Assembly: GCA_017617795.1 (NCBI GenBank)
Contig: JAFZVM010000127.1
Location: 1 to 34,849 of the forward strand
DNA from: Oscillospiraceae bacterium
Lineage (GTDB): Bacteria; Bacillota; Clostridia; Oscillospirales; Oscillospiraceae
Length of the DNA stretch: 34,849 nucleotides
Direction of reading: 5' to 3'
A program made the position numbers and the translations under genes. Below, in pieces: positions 1 through 7,905 of this stretch. The notes beneath the pieces were generated by a model that worked only from the letters and a program-made list of their open reading frames with translations, was not told where the DNA came from and did no database searches. How positions within the stretch are numbered: the stretch's first letter is position 1; every line of letters begins with the position of its first letter.

Positions 1-276
1 CTCCAGGGCTTCGGGGAAGGCGGCGAGCGCTGCGGCCGTCTCGGTGTCCAGGGCCTTCAGGCTTTCGTCCGGGAGCTCTTCCACAAGCAGGAGCCTTCCG
101 GACACATCCGCGAGGAACAGGTCGTCGTCGCATTTGACCGCGAGCTCCTTTCCGAAGCGGACCGCCGACCCGTCCGGCAGGGCGGCCGACCTCCCGGCCA
201 GCTCTTCCGTGAAGGGGAGCCCGAAAACCAGGTTCTTTCCGTCGTTGGAGATATAATCAAAGAAAGTCTTTCCCAT
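1..276 (-). CDS. Unrecognised protein, N-terminal part only (runs off left edge)
   Basis: An open frame on the minus strand starts at an ATG at 274-276 and is still open at base 1, giving 92 codons with no stop. The start follows an AGAGGTGAT ribosome binding site at about 282-289 and lies 12 nt after the stop of the MoaF-like gene, so it is the last visible gene of the 4022-to-1 operon. The protein begins MGKTFFDYISNDGKN and is acidic and hydrophilic, with no signal peptide or membrane segment. I do not recognise the family. The opposite strand also has an open frame here, but it lacks a ribosome binding site and operon context. The C-terminus, and so the domain identity, lies outside the window. 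Confidence 0.7.
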   Translation of the reverse strand, partial: MGKTFFDYISNDGKNLVFGLPFTEELAGRSAALPDGSAVRFGKELAVKCDDDLFLADVSGRLLLVEELPDESLKALDTETAAALAAFPEALE

Positions 277-288
277 ATCGATCACCTC

Positions 289-1137
289 TCAGCGGATATA
301 AAGGGTGCTCTCCTTGGCGAGCACGCTGCTTGCATCGTGGAAGACGCCGAAGGCGCCCAGGGTGTTGTTCCCGTTCCCGCCCTCGTTGTTGGAGCCGAAG
401 GAACGGCCCACGTCGTGCATCTCGTCCAGGTCCATCAGCACCAGGATGCTGTTGCCATGGCCTTGGGACCTGGCCTTCACCGTTTCCAACAGGCCCACGA
501 GATAGATGCGGTCCCGGATCTTGATGGGGGTGAGGTAATCCTCGTAGATGTCCCGGGAAGAGGGCGTCCTGCCGCCCATGCCGCCCCTGCGGAGCTCCGG
601 CCTGCCCTGGTAGGCGCGGGCGAGGCCCCGGGGGGAGAAGGACACGCGGTAATAGTGCTCCGTGGCATAGACGTGGGCGATGTCGAAATAGCCGTAGTTC
701 CAGCTGACGGAGATCCCCACGAGGTCCGAGGTGTAGCCGTGGCGGACGTCGGGCACGGTGCCGTCTGCCCGCAGGATGGCGCCGAAGATGTATTCGTCCG
801 AGGGGATCCCGGGGACCTTCGGGTTCGTATACATGCGGGCCAGGGCCATGGTGACCAGATCCTGCACCAGGTCCAGCACCAGGGTGATGCCCAGCCTCGG
901 CCGGAGGGCCGGATCCTCGAAATTGACGAAGTAGCAGCGGTCCGCGATCTTCAGGCATTCGTAGGCGTAGTCCTTTTCCTCCCCTTCCTTCCCGAAGGAG
1001 AGGGTCTTCCGGTCCCTGAAGACGAGGGTGCGGTCATACCCGTCGTCGAATACCAGGGTGAACTGCCTGCCGGTCAGCTCATAGACCAGCGGGGGGCGGA
1101 ACAGGGACAACATTCCGGTGTGCTGATTCGGCTTCAT
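289..1137 (-). CDS. MoaF-like (molybdenum cofactor biosynthesis F family) protein
   Basis: A 282-residue soluble protein without signal peptide. The N-terminus carries a beta-rich pattern (YELTGRQFTLVFDDGYDRTL, later YECLKIADRCYFVNFED) followed by LVLDLVQDLVTMALARM. This resembles the lipocalin-like MoaF fold as I remember it; the assignment rests on pattern memory and is moderate. MoaF proteins take their name from a molybdenum-cofactor context, but their biochemical role is unclear, so no reaction is assigned. The C-terminal half is rich in His, Tyr and Gly. The start was chosen at the ATG at 1135-1137 because a perfect GGAGGTAGT site precedes it. An in-frame ATG at 1230 overlaps the upstream esterase stop and would add 31 unlikely, Pro-rich residues. 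It sits between the esterase and an unknown gene, all co-directional. Confidence 0.6.
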   Translation of the reverse strand: MKPNQHTGMLSLFRPPLVYELTGRQFTLVFDDGYDRTLVFRDRKTLSFGKEGEEKDYAYECLKIADRCYFVNFEDPALRPRLGITLVLDLVQDLVTMALARMYTNPKVPGIPSDEYIFGAILRADGTVPDVRHGYTSDLVGISVSWNYGYFDIAHVYATEHYYRVSFSPRGLARAYQGRPELRRGGMGGRTPSSRDIYEDYLTPIKIRDRIYLVGLLETVKARSQGHGNSILVLMDLDEMHDVGRSFGSNNEGGNGNNTLGAFGVFHDASSVLAKESTLYIR

Positions 1138-1226
1138 AATACTACCTCCGATATGTTTTGGCGGGGGACAGGCCGGTGATGACGGGATATGCCCGCGCAG
1201 GGCGGGATGCTTTCCGGCGGCCCCCT

Positions 1227-2063
1227 TCATGGGTCCTGGGGGGCAAAATAGTGCTCAGCGGCGTAGCGGTAGTGGGCTTCAAAACGGGAGACGGCCTCCC
1301 GCACGACCTTTTTGGCGGGGAAAAAGAGGTCGTAAGCGTGGAACCAATCCGGGTACACGTCGCAGGAAGCCTCCACGCCGGCTTCCCGCAGGCGGCGGAC
1401 ATACTCCACGGTTTCACAGTAAAAGGGCTCGATCTCCCCCACGAAGGTATAGCAGGGGGGCAGCCCCCGCAGGTCCTCCCGCCGCGCGGGGGCCGCGTAG
1501 GAGGAGACGAAATCCGTCCCGTAAGCCTCCCGCAGATAGCGTTTCCAGGCCTTTTTGTTCTTTTCCGTATTCCAATTCCGGGCGTGGTTGTCCGCGGAGG
1601 AGGGGGTGTCCCGGTCGTCTAACATGGGGTACAGGGGCATCTGGAAGGCAATGTTCACCTCGCCCCTGTCCCGGGCCAGGAGGCACAGGGCCGCGGCCAT
1701 GCCGCCCCCGGCGCTCTCCCCCCCTACCATGAGCTGGTCGGCGCGGACCTTCAGCTCTTCCGCATGCTCTTTGAGATACAGCAGCGCGGCATAGCAGTCC
1801 CGCAGGCCCGCCGGGTAGGGGTGCTTTTTGGACAGCCGGTAATCGGGTGATACCAGCACCGCACCGAATTTCACCACCAGGGACAGGGCGCGGGTGACGA
1901 AAACGTCCTTGGCGGAACCGGATTGATAGCCGCCGCCGTGCACCCACAGCACCCCCGGCACCTTTTCGGCGCTGCGCGCCAGGGGCCGGAGGATCAGCAG
2001 CTTTACCCGGTGCTCCCCCACGGGGATGCTGCGCTTTTCGATGGCAAAGGGATGCTTTCCCAT
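1227..2063 (-). CDS. Alpha/beta hydrolase, HSL-type esterase
   Basis: A 278-residue cytoplasmic carboxylesterase of the hormone-sensitive-lipase (acetyl-esterase) family, expected to cleave short acyl esters. Visible motifs are the oxyanion-hole HGGG at residues 42-45, the nucleophile elbow GGESAGGG with Ser117, and a C-terminal DWFHAYD with the probable catalytic His. The usual acidic residue position reads GEIEPF, so a Glu may replace Asp. Its ATG follows the stop of the DUF6320-like gene by one base (TGATATG), which indicates translational coupling. The pairing with an acetyltransferase upstream suggests a make-and-break ester step on the same metabolite; this is inference. The substrate cannot be told from sequence. 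Confidence 0.85.
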   Translation of the reverse strand: MGKHPFAIEKRSIPVGEHRVKLLILRPLARSAEKVPGVLWVHGGGYQSGSAKDVFVTRALSLVVKFGAVLVSPDYRLSKKHPYPAGLRDCYAALLYLKEHAEELKVRADQLMVGGESAGGGMAAALCLLARDRGEVNIAFQMPLYPMLDDRDTPSSADNHARNWNTEKNKKAWKRYLREAYGTDFVSSYAAPARREDLRGLPPCYTFVGEIEPFYCETVEYVRRLREAGVEASCDVYPDWFHAYDLFFPAKKVVREAVSRFEAHYRYAAEHYFAPQDP

Positions 2064-2064
2064 A

Positions 2065-2751
2065 TCAGAAGAAGAACCGCCGTTCCAGCGCCTGCCGCAG
2101 GGCGGGGATCATCCCCGCCAGCAGGAGGAACAGGCCCACCGCGGCGAAGCCCAGCAGGGAATAGAGGCTCCAGCGGAACATCTCCGTGCCGAAGCACAGA
2201 TGCTCGAACAGCTCTACCAGTACCGTGAACACGCCCAGGCCCAGCAGGGAACCGCCCAGCACGAACAGCCGCCCGCCCCGGATATATTTCAGCAGGCAGA
2301 TGATCGCCGTGGAGAGCAGGCAGCTGGCCAGGACCACCGGAAAGGCAAAGCCCCAGAACCAGCTTCCGCCCGTTTTCAGGCAGACGAGCCAAAGGAACAG
2401 GGCCGCCGCCGCGTGATCCGCCGGCACGAAGATCTCCGCCCGGGGCTGGCGGAACCAGGCGGGCAGGACGGCGGCGACGTAAAACACCGCGACGCCGCCG
2501 ATGGCATAGGTGCCCCAGCCCAGCCTCCCGCACAGCTTGAAACAGACGGTCAGGATCACCAGGATCGCCGTGACGCTGACCACGGTCATGGCAACGGCGG
2601 CGGGCAGGGCGGACTGGCGGTGGGCGCGGGGGTAATGGTCCGGATAACGGCCCTCCTCCGTCCTCTGCTCCGGGTTCCACACGGGCGTCTGACAGAGGGG
2701 GCAGCTGTTCACGCCCTCCTGCAGCCGGACGCCGCATTTCACACAGTACAT
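2065..2751 (-). CDS. Zinc-ribbon integral membrane protein, DUF6320-like
   Basis: A 228-residue protein with a rubredoxin-like zinc ribbon at the N-terminus (CVKC at residues 3-6, CPLC at 17-20), a polar stretch to about residue 48, then about six hydrophobic membrane segments filling the rest. No enzymatic motif is visible. From memory, Clostridia often carry a protein of this design (DUF6320) next to an alcohol acetyltransferase and an alpha/beta hydrolase, which is exactly the arrangement here. It lies 3 nt downstream of the acetyltransferase and 1 nt upstream of the esterase, so it probably works with them, perhaps as a membrane platform or transporter. That role is inference. Confidence 0.75.
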   Translation of the reverse strand: MYCVKCGVRLQEGVNSCPLCQTPVWNPEQRTEEGRYPDHYPRAHRQSALPAAVAMTVVSVTAILVILTVCFKLCGRLGWGTYAIGGVAVFYVAAVLPAWFRQPRAEIFVPADHAAAALFLWLVCLKTGGSWFWGFAFPVVLASCLLSTAIICLLKYIRGGRLFVLGGSLLGLGVFTVLVELFEHLCFGTEMFRWSLYSLLGFAAVGLFLLLAGMIPALRQALERRFFF

Positions 2752-2754
2752 GGC

Positions 2755-4022
2755 TTAGCTCCTGTTGCACTCGATCTCCACCGGGATCCCGATCTCCACC
2801 AGGCGGGAGAAGAATCGCCGCTCCAGCTCCGATTCCCGGATGCTGCGGATCATGTTGATATAGGTTTTTCCCCCATAGCTCAGCACCGAGCAGTTGTTGG
2901 GATAGCTGCGTTGGGGGCCGATGATGAATTCCATGCGGGTAACGTAGGGCTGCAGGGCCTCCGGCAGCGCCAGGCCGGCGATGTTGGAGATGTTCAGGCT
3001 CCCGCCGCCCTCGCCGCTGCGCCGGTATACCAGGTCCATGACGAAGTCCTTGAGGAAAAGGGGCGCCAGCCGCAGGGGGATGAGCTTCTGGGCTGGACGT
3101 TGGCCGCGATCATGCCCGCCATGTTCTGCGGCGTCGCATTGGCGCAGAGCTGATGATAGATGCTGCGGCAGAGCTCCTCCAGACCGTACTGCCCGTAGCG
3201 GGGGTCCACCCCCACGTTGAGCACCAGGGAGAAGTTGCGCAGGGTCCTGCTGCCGTAGAGGCGGCGCAGATCCACCGGGACCGTGATCTTCACCGGGCGC
3301 TGCCGCCGCCGGGGGAGCTGCGCGTCCTGGATGGCGATGACGCTCTCTGCCATGACGGCGGCCAGCAGGGCGGTCACCGTTACCTGGAAGCGGTGGGCAG
3401 CGTCCAGCAGTGCCCGGGTGTCCGTGATGCCGGTGGTCAGCGTCCGGAAGCCCCGGGGCTCCCGCGTGCCCCGCAGGCGGAAGGACCTTGCCTCTTTGCG
3501 GCCGGAAGCGGCTTCGGCAGCGTTTTTCAGGAAGCTATCCTCTAACTCTTCGGGGGAGGGGGGCTGCCCCAGGTCGCAGATCAGCCCCTCGCGGGGGACG
3601 GAGATCCCGTATTTCAGCTCCAGATAATGGGCGGTGAGATTGGCTGCGAACAGGCTCCCGCCCCGTCCGTCGGTGAGGGAATGGAAGAATTCCACGGCGA
3701 TCCGGTTCTTGTAATAGAGGATGCGCAGGCAGTTCCGGCGCAGCTCGCGGCTGCTCATGAAGGTGAGGGGATAGGCGTAGTCGCCCTGCACCTCCACAGC
3801 CTGCCCGCTCTCCTCCAGGTAATACCAGAAGACGCCCTTGCGGAGGGTCACGAAGAAGGAGGGGAAGCGCAGGCGCATATCGTCCGCCGCCCGCTGCAGG
3901 ATCGCCGGGTCGACGGGCTCGGCCAGCGTGGCGGAGATGCGGAAGGCGTTGCTCCAATCGCTGCGGGCGACGGCCGGGAAGATGAGGGCCGCCGTGTCCA
4001 GGCGGTACCACTTTTTCTGCAT
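2755..4022 (-). pseudogene. Acyl/alcohol acetyltransferase (condensation-like fold), frameshifted
   Basis: First gene of the minus-strand operon, starting MQKKWYRLDTAAL at an ATG at 4020-4022 behind a GGAGGAGGG site at 4031-4039. It resembles the alcohol acetyltransferase branch of the CoA-dependent acyltransferase/condensation superfamily. The catalytic HxxxDG motif is intact as FFHSLTDGRGG (His114, Asp118). The reading frame breaks near base 3088-3095, about residue 310. Upstream the frame ends in MAGMIAANVQ and then turns into Ser/Arg/Pro-rich nonsense. Adding one base would restore VQAQKLIPLRLAPLFLKDF and join MDLVYRRSGEGG, which runs to the stop at 2755. Span length is 1268 nt, one short of a multiple of three. 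Restored length is about 422 residues. It may be a real inactivating mutation or an assembly error; both halves look well conserved, which favours an error or a recent event. Confidence 0.8.
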
Positions 4023-4082
4023 GCCGGCCGACCCTCCTCCGTGTTGGCGCCCCGCCGGCGCTTCGCCGGGCGGTTCCCTGTC

Positions 4083-4111
4083 ATCATAGCAGAGAACCGC
4101 TGTCGATTCAA
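4083..4111 (-). promoter_or_regulatory. Sigma-A promoter for the acetyltransferase-esterase-MoaF operon
   Basis: Read on the minus strand, TTGAAT (4106-4111) is separated by exactly 17 bp from TATGAT (4083-4088), close to the TTGACA-17-TATAAT consensus. Predicted transcription starts near 4076, giving a leader of about 54 nt that contains the GGAGGAGGG site of the first gene. Confidence 0.7.
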
Positions 4112-4259
4112 CCTTTCGCCGCAGGAAGAGCCGGCTTCGTGCCGGGCTTTCGGGGCACTTCGGGCCGCATTTTCCCGGAAGGGGCCCTCCGGACCTCCCC
4201 TTCGCCCCTTCGGAGCGGAGAGCCCGCAGCGGCCGCGCCGTTTTTTCTTGCGCTACCGT

Positions 4260-4288
4260 TTGATTTCTTCCGGCAGGAATAGTACAAT
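4260..4288 (+). promoter_or_regulatory. Sigma-A promoter for the FAD oxidoreductase gene
   Basis: TTGATT (4260-4265) and TACAAT (4283-4288) are 17 bp apart. Predicted start is near 4295, about 50 nt before the ATG at 4347, leaving room for the AGGAGG site at 4333-4338. Confidence 0.65.
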
Positions 4289-4346
4289 GTATAAAAGAAC
4301 ACAAAAAAGAAACCAAGATCAGGATATGGAACAGGAGGAAACGAAC

Positions 4347-5867
4347 ATGCTTCTTACCAGTCGTCGTTTTGATGCGGATGTCGTGGTGTGCGGCGGCGGC
4401 CCCGCCGGCTTCGCCTCCGCTCTGGCCGCCGCCCGTGACGGGAAGCGGGTCATCCTGCTGGAGTGGCGGGAGTCCCTGGGCGGCCTTTATACCAACGGAT
4501 ATATCACCGGCATGGCGGGTTATGTGGACGGCTATGCCAAGGAATTCATCGACCGCATGGACAAGGCGGGTCACGCCATGGTGCGTCCCCACCTGCCCAC
4601 CATCGACCCGGAGGCCGGCAAGGTGATGATGGAGCAGATGCTCCTGGCGGCGGGCTGCCGCATCCTCTACGGCGCCCATGTGTGCGACTGCGAGGTGAAG
4701 GACGGAAAGATCACCTCCGTCATCGTTTACTGCAAATCCGGCAAGATCGAAGTCACCGGCAAAATGTTCATCGACTGCACCGGCGACGCGGATCTCTCCT
4801 TCGCCGCGGGCGTGCCCACGGAGGTCAGCGGCGCGGACTATCTCGGCCTGAGCCAGTCCGTCACCATGGGCTTCCGTCTGGCCTACGTGGATACCGAGAA
4901 ATACGCCGCCGCCCAGCGGGACTGGGCCAAGAACCGGCCCGAGGGCGCCAACATGATGCTCCTTATGGCGAAGCAGGACGAGGCCATCGCCAACGGGGAT
5001 CTGCCGGAGATCCTCAGCCCCGGCAACCTGATCTATCCTGTGCCCAATGACAGCGACCCCACCTGCAAGGACGTCACCCTGGACGCCACCCACAGCTTTG
5101 ACAACCACTGCGACGACGTGGTGGACCTGACCCGTCAGATCGTGGACCAGCACCGGAAGGTATACCTTTTCGTGAACTTCATGAAGAAGTACCTCCCCGG
5201 CTTCGAGAAGGCCCAGCTGGTGGCCATGGCCGGCATGAACGGCATCCGGGATTCCCGCCGCATCATCGGCGAGTACGTCCTGCGGGACATCGACGTAGCC
5301 GGCGGCATCAAGTTTGAAGACGGCATCGCCCTCTTCCCCGAAGTCCTGGATACCCACGTTCCCACCCCGGGCAAGCACTGCGCCGTGCGCCACGTCCATT
5401 ACAAGGAGCCCTTCGGCAACGCCGTTGCCCGGCCCGCCCAGGACCAGAACGACTTCATGATGCATCCCTTCGTCCCCCTGGAGGGCTACGAGCTCCGCAC
5501 CAACCCCAGAGATTACTGCGAGATCCCCTACCGCTCCCTGGTGGCCGTGGGGGTGGATAACCTCCTGGTTGCCGGCCGCTGCTATTCCGCCGAGTTCCAT
5601 GCCCTGGGCGCCACCCGCGTCATCGCCACCAGCATGAGCATGGGCCAGGCCGCGGGCCACGCCGCCGCCATGAGCGTCCAGAAGCAGATCCTTCCCAGAG
5701 AAGTGGACGGCAAGGAGCTCCGGGCCCTTCTGGTAGCCGAAGGCGCTCACCTGAACGAGCCCCCCATGGGCTATTGGGAGACCGTCCGCAACACGGAAGG
5801 CGAGTTCTTCGTCAACACTGCGGATACCATCAGCATCCGCAGCAACAAGGCTCCCTCCTTTATGTGA
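4347..5867 (+). CDS. FAD-dependent oxidoreductase
   Basis: A 506-residue flavoprotein. The N-terminus holds a Rossmann dinucleotide-binding fold (VVVCGGGPAGFASALAAA, then VILLEW with the ribose-binding acidic residue), and the C-terminus holds the second FAD contact region (DNLLVAGRCYSAEFHALGATRV). The layout fits the FAD_oxidored (PF12831-type) family of soluble oxidoreductases, whose substrates vary widely, so no specific reaction is named. No signal peptide or Fe-S cluster motif is seen. The ATG at 4347 was chosen because AGGAGG (4333-4338) stands 8 nt before it; in-frame codons further upstream lack a site. It has its own promoter and precedes a MATE transporter, with which it may share a transcript. 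Confidence 0.85.
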   Translation: MLLTSRRFDADVVVCGGGPAGFASALAAARDGKRVILLEWRESLGGLYTNGYITGMAGYVDGYAKEFIDRMDKAGHAMVRPHLPTIDPEAGKVMMEQMLLAAGCRILYGAHVCDCEVKDGKITSVIVYCKSGKIEVTGKMFIDCTGDADLSFAAGVPTEVSGADYLGLSQSVTMGFRLAYVDTEKYAAAQRDWAKNRPEGANMMLLMAKQDEAIANGDLPEILSPGNLIYPVPNDSDPTCKDVTLDATHSFDNHCDDVVDLTRQIVDQHRKVYLFVNFMKKYLPGFEKAQLVAMAGMNGIRDSRRIIGEYVLRDIDVAGGIKFEDGIALFPEVLDTHVPTPGKHCAVRHVHYKEPFGNAVARPAQDQNDFMMHPFVPLEGYELRTNPRDYCEIPYRSLVAVGVDNLLVAGRCYSAEFHALGATRVIATSMSMGQAAGHAAAMSVQKQILPREVDGKELRALLVAEGAHLNEPPMGYWETVRNTEGEFFVNTADTISIRSNKAPSFM

Positions 5868-5877
5868 CCTTTCACGC

Positions 5878-5913
5878 TCATATCGGGGATATGTCCGCAT
5901 ATCCCCGATATGA
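5878..5913. repeat. Nested perfect palindrome (16-bp arms) between oxidoreductase and MATE genes
   Basis: The arms TCATATCGGGGATATG (5878-5893) and CATATCCCCGATATGA (5898-5913) are perfect reverse complements around a 4-base TCCG loop. Each arm is itself a dyad (CATATC-GGG-GATATG and its complement). No T-run follows, so it is a poor intrinsic terminator. It may be a pair of operator half-sites for the MATE gene or an mRNA-stabilising hairpin. It starts 11 nt after the oxidoreductase stop. Confidence 0.75.
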
Positions 5914-6001
5914 CTGGTTTTCCCGGCATCCTCAGCATAGAAAGGATCGTTTGAATTGACTGAAATTGCAAATAATGGGATCCGGAAGGCGGTGATGCGT
6001 T

Positions 6002-7375
6002 ATGTCTGCCGCTAAAAGCGCCCGTATCGGCACGGACCTGACCCAGGGCAGCATCCTGAAAACGCTCCTCACCTTCGCTCTGCCCCTCATCGCCACGAAC
6101 CTGATCCAGCAACTGTATTCCTCCGTGGACCTGGCGGTCATCGGTCAGTTCACGGATAAAATCGGCACCGCGCAGGTGAACGTGGGCAGCGAAGTGGCGG
6201 ACCTGGTCACCCCCCTGGCCGTGGCCTTCGGCACCGCGGGACAGGTCTACGTCGCCCAGCTCACCGGCGCAGGAGACAGGACCAAGACCCGTCACACCGT
6301 GGGCACCCTCCTGAGCTGGATGGTCCTTCTGAGCGTCGTCTTCCTGGTAGCGACCCTGGCCCTGCGCTGGAAGATCATGGGCTGGCTGAACTGCCCGGAG
6401 GAAGCGATGGCCGGAGCGGTACAGTATCTGGAGATCACCGCCGTCGCCATGCCGGCCGTATTCATATACAACGCCATATGCAGCGTCCTGCGGGGAATGG
6501 GGGAGAGCAAACGCCCGCTCCTGTTCATCATCGTAGCCGCCGTGGTGAATATCGTTCTGGACGTCGTCCTGGTGGCCTGGTGCCACATGGGCGCGGCGGG
6601 CACCGCCATCGCCACCGCCGCTTCCCAGCTGGGTTCCTGCGTGGCTTCCTGCATCTACCTCTACCGGAAGCGGGATCAGCTGGATCTGAAATTCAACTGG
6701 GATACCTTCCGCATCCGCTGGGAGCCCCTGAAGATCATCCTGGTCCTGGGCATCCCCCGGGTGGTGCAGAACGTCGCCATCCATTTCTCCCTGATGTTCT
6801 GCTCCGCCAGAGTCAACGAATTCGGCATCGTGGCCACCGCCGCCAACGGCGTGGGCAACAAGATCCAGCGCCTGTGCAACGTCTTCGTCATGGGCGTGGA
6901 CGGCGCCGCCTCCACCATGATCGGCCAGAACCTGGGCGCCAGAAGGACAGACCGGTGCGAGAAGACCGTCTGGGGCACCCTGGCCTGCACCCTGATCCTG
7001 GCCACCGTCACCTCCGTCGTAGGCCTCATCTGGGGCGACGCTCTGTACGGCGTCTTCACCAAGGACCCGGAGGTGGTAGAGCTGGGCCGCACCTTCATGC
7101 GGATCATGGTCGCCACCTTCTTCTGCGGCGCCCTCATGGGCCCCTTCTTTGCCATGGTCAACGGCTCCGGCTTCGCCTCCATGGGCTTCGTCATCGGCAT
7201 CCTGGACGTGGTGTTCCGGGTGGGCATCAGCCTTCTCTTCGAGGCGCTCTTCCATCTGGGCGTGGCCAGCTACTGGTGGGGCAACGCCCTGGCCCGGGTC
7301 GGTCCCATGATCATCTGTATGGTCTATTACTTCAGCGGAAAGTGGAAGACCCGAAAACTTCTGACGGAATCGTAA
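6002..7375 (+). CDS. MATE family multidrug/cation antiporter
   Basis: A 457-residue polytopic membrane protein of the MATE family, which exports drugs or metabolites in exchange for Na+ or H+. The N-terminal signature is typical (LTQGSILKTLLTFALPLIATNL followed by the SSVDLAVIGQF stretch), and about twelve hydrophobic segments follow in two homologous halves. The second half starts near residue 240 (LKIILVLGIPRVVQNV). The ATG at 6002 follows an AAGGCGGTGA site at 5986-5995. The substrate is not predictable. It follows the oxidoreductase by 134 bp containing the nested palindrome and ends 54 bp before a strong terminator. Confidence 0.92.
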   Translation: MSAAKSARIGTDLTQGSILKTLLTFALPLIATNLIQQLYSSVDLAVIGQFTDKIGTAQVNVGSEVADLVTPLAVAFGTAGQVYVAQLTGAGDRTKTRHTVGTLLSWMVLLSVVFLVATLALRWKIMGWLNCPEEAMAGAVQYLEITAVAMPAVFIYNAICSVLRGMGESKRPLLFIIVAAVVNIVLDVVLVAWCHMGAAGTAIATAASQLGSCVASCIYLYRKRDQLDLKFNWDTFRIRWEPLKIILVLGIPRVVQNVAIHFSLMFCSARVNEFGIVATAANGVGNKIQRLCNVFVMGVDGAASTMIGQNLGARRTDRCEKTVWGTLACTLILATVTSVVGLIWGDALYGVFTKDPEVVELGRTFMRIMVATFFCGALMGPFFAMVNGSGFASMGFVIGILDVVFRVGISLLFEALFHLGVASYWWGNALARVGPMIICMVYYFSGKWKTRKLLTES

Positions 7376-7429
7376 ACGGATCACACCTGTGTGCAGACTT
7401 GGCGAGACTGTTTTTGTTTTTCGCGCTCT

Positions 7430-7464
7430 GTCCCGGGAAGGAAATTCCTTCCCGGGACTTTTTT
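7430..7464 (+). terminator. Intrinsic terminator after the MATE gene
   Basis: A perfect 13-bp stem, GTCCCGGGAAGGA (7430-7442) and TCCTTCCCGGGAC (7446-7458), with a 3-nt AAT loop, is followed directly by six T residues (7459-7464). It separates the MATE unit from the DUF378 gene. Confidence 0.92.
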
Positions 7465-7540
7465 CGGTCCGTGCATAAGCCGCCGGGCATCGGGCATACT
7501 GGAAGGGAAGCAGAATGCTGAATTATTGGAGGGATCATCC

Positions 7541-7750
7541 ATGATCATGGATAAGATTGCCCTGGCCCTGGCGACCATCGGCGCGCTGAACTGGGGCTGC
7601 GTGGGCATTTTCCGCTTTGACCTGGTAGCCTGGATCTGCGGCGGCGCCACCTCCGTGCTGAGTCGGGTGGTATACACCCTGGTGGGCATCGCCGGCGTCT
7701 GGTGCATCTCCCTGCTGTTCCGGGATACGGAGGCCGAGCGGGAGCACTGA
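7541..7750 (+). CDS. Small membrane protein, DUF378 family
   Basis: A 69-residue protein with two hydrophobic segments (about residues 6-30 and 43-60). It carries the characteristic IGALNWGCVGIFRFDLVA motif of the DUF378 family, short membrane proteins of unknown function that are widespread in bacteria. The start at 7541 (MIMDK) was chosen because GGAGGG at 7528-7533 is well spaced; the next ATG at 7547 would be 14 nt away. It stands alone between a terminator and the CobW pair. No function can be inferred from the sequence. Confidence 0.85.
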   Translation: MIMDKIALALATIGALNWGCVGIFRFDLVAWICGGATSVLSRVVYTLVGIAGVWCISLLFRDTEAEREH

Positions 7751-7798
7751 ACCCCGCCCGGAAATGCCGCGGCGGGTCCGATTTGACCCGCTCCGGTC

Positions 7799-7827
7799 TT
7801 GCGGCCAGGAAAAAAAAACGGTATAAT
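7799..7827 (+). promoter_or_regulatory. Possible promoter for the CobW GTPase pair
   Basis: A perfect TATAAT at 7822-7827 has TTGCGG (7799-7804) 17 bp upstream and an A-tract in the spacer. A TTGACC at 7783-7788 is too far away to pair with it. The -10 box overlaps the base of the dyad at 7825-7859, so promoter and terminator readings compete. Confidence 0.4.
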
Positions 7828-7866
7828 GACAGGGTCCGCCCGGTGCGGATCCTGTCATTCGTTTTT
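7825..7866 (+). terminator. Dyad with T-run after DUF378; overlaps a TATAAT
   Basis: The arms AATGACAGGGTCCGC (7825-7839) and GCGGATCCTGTCATT (7845-7859) pair over 15 positions with one G-T wobble and a 5-nt loop. CG and five T residues (7862-7866) follow. It reads as a rightward terminator for the DUF378 transcript. Because a TATAAT overlaps its left foot, it could instead act as an operator or leader structure for the CobW genes. Confidence 0.5.
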
Positions 7867-7905
7867 CCCGGGCAGCATGAAATTATACGTAAGAGGTGCA
7901 TCACA

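Larger units (their letters stand above)
4023..4346. other. Divergent intergenic region between two operons
   Basis: A 324-bp gap with no gene. It holds back-to-back sigma-A-type promoters for the leftward acetyltransferase operon and the rightward oxidoreductase gene. Between the two promoters (about 4112-4259) lies a very GC-rich stretch with short imperfect dyads, for example GAAGGGG...CCCCTTC. I see no riboswitch, T-box or small ORF with a ribosome binding site here. Confidence 0.6.

Noticed and set aside
2994-5900. A 968-codon minus-strand frame spanning the oxidoreductase and the acetyltransferase
   Set aside because: Its first two thirds are antisense shadow of the FAD oxidoreductase plus intergenic DNA. 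Only the part from 4022 downward is a real gene.
5947-5978. Possible promoter before the MATE gene (TTGAAT with AATAAT/TAATGG)
   Set aside because: Spacing of 14 or 16 bp and a poor -10 box; not convincing enough to annotate.
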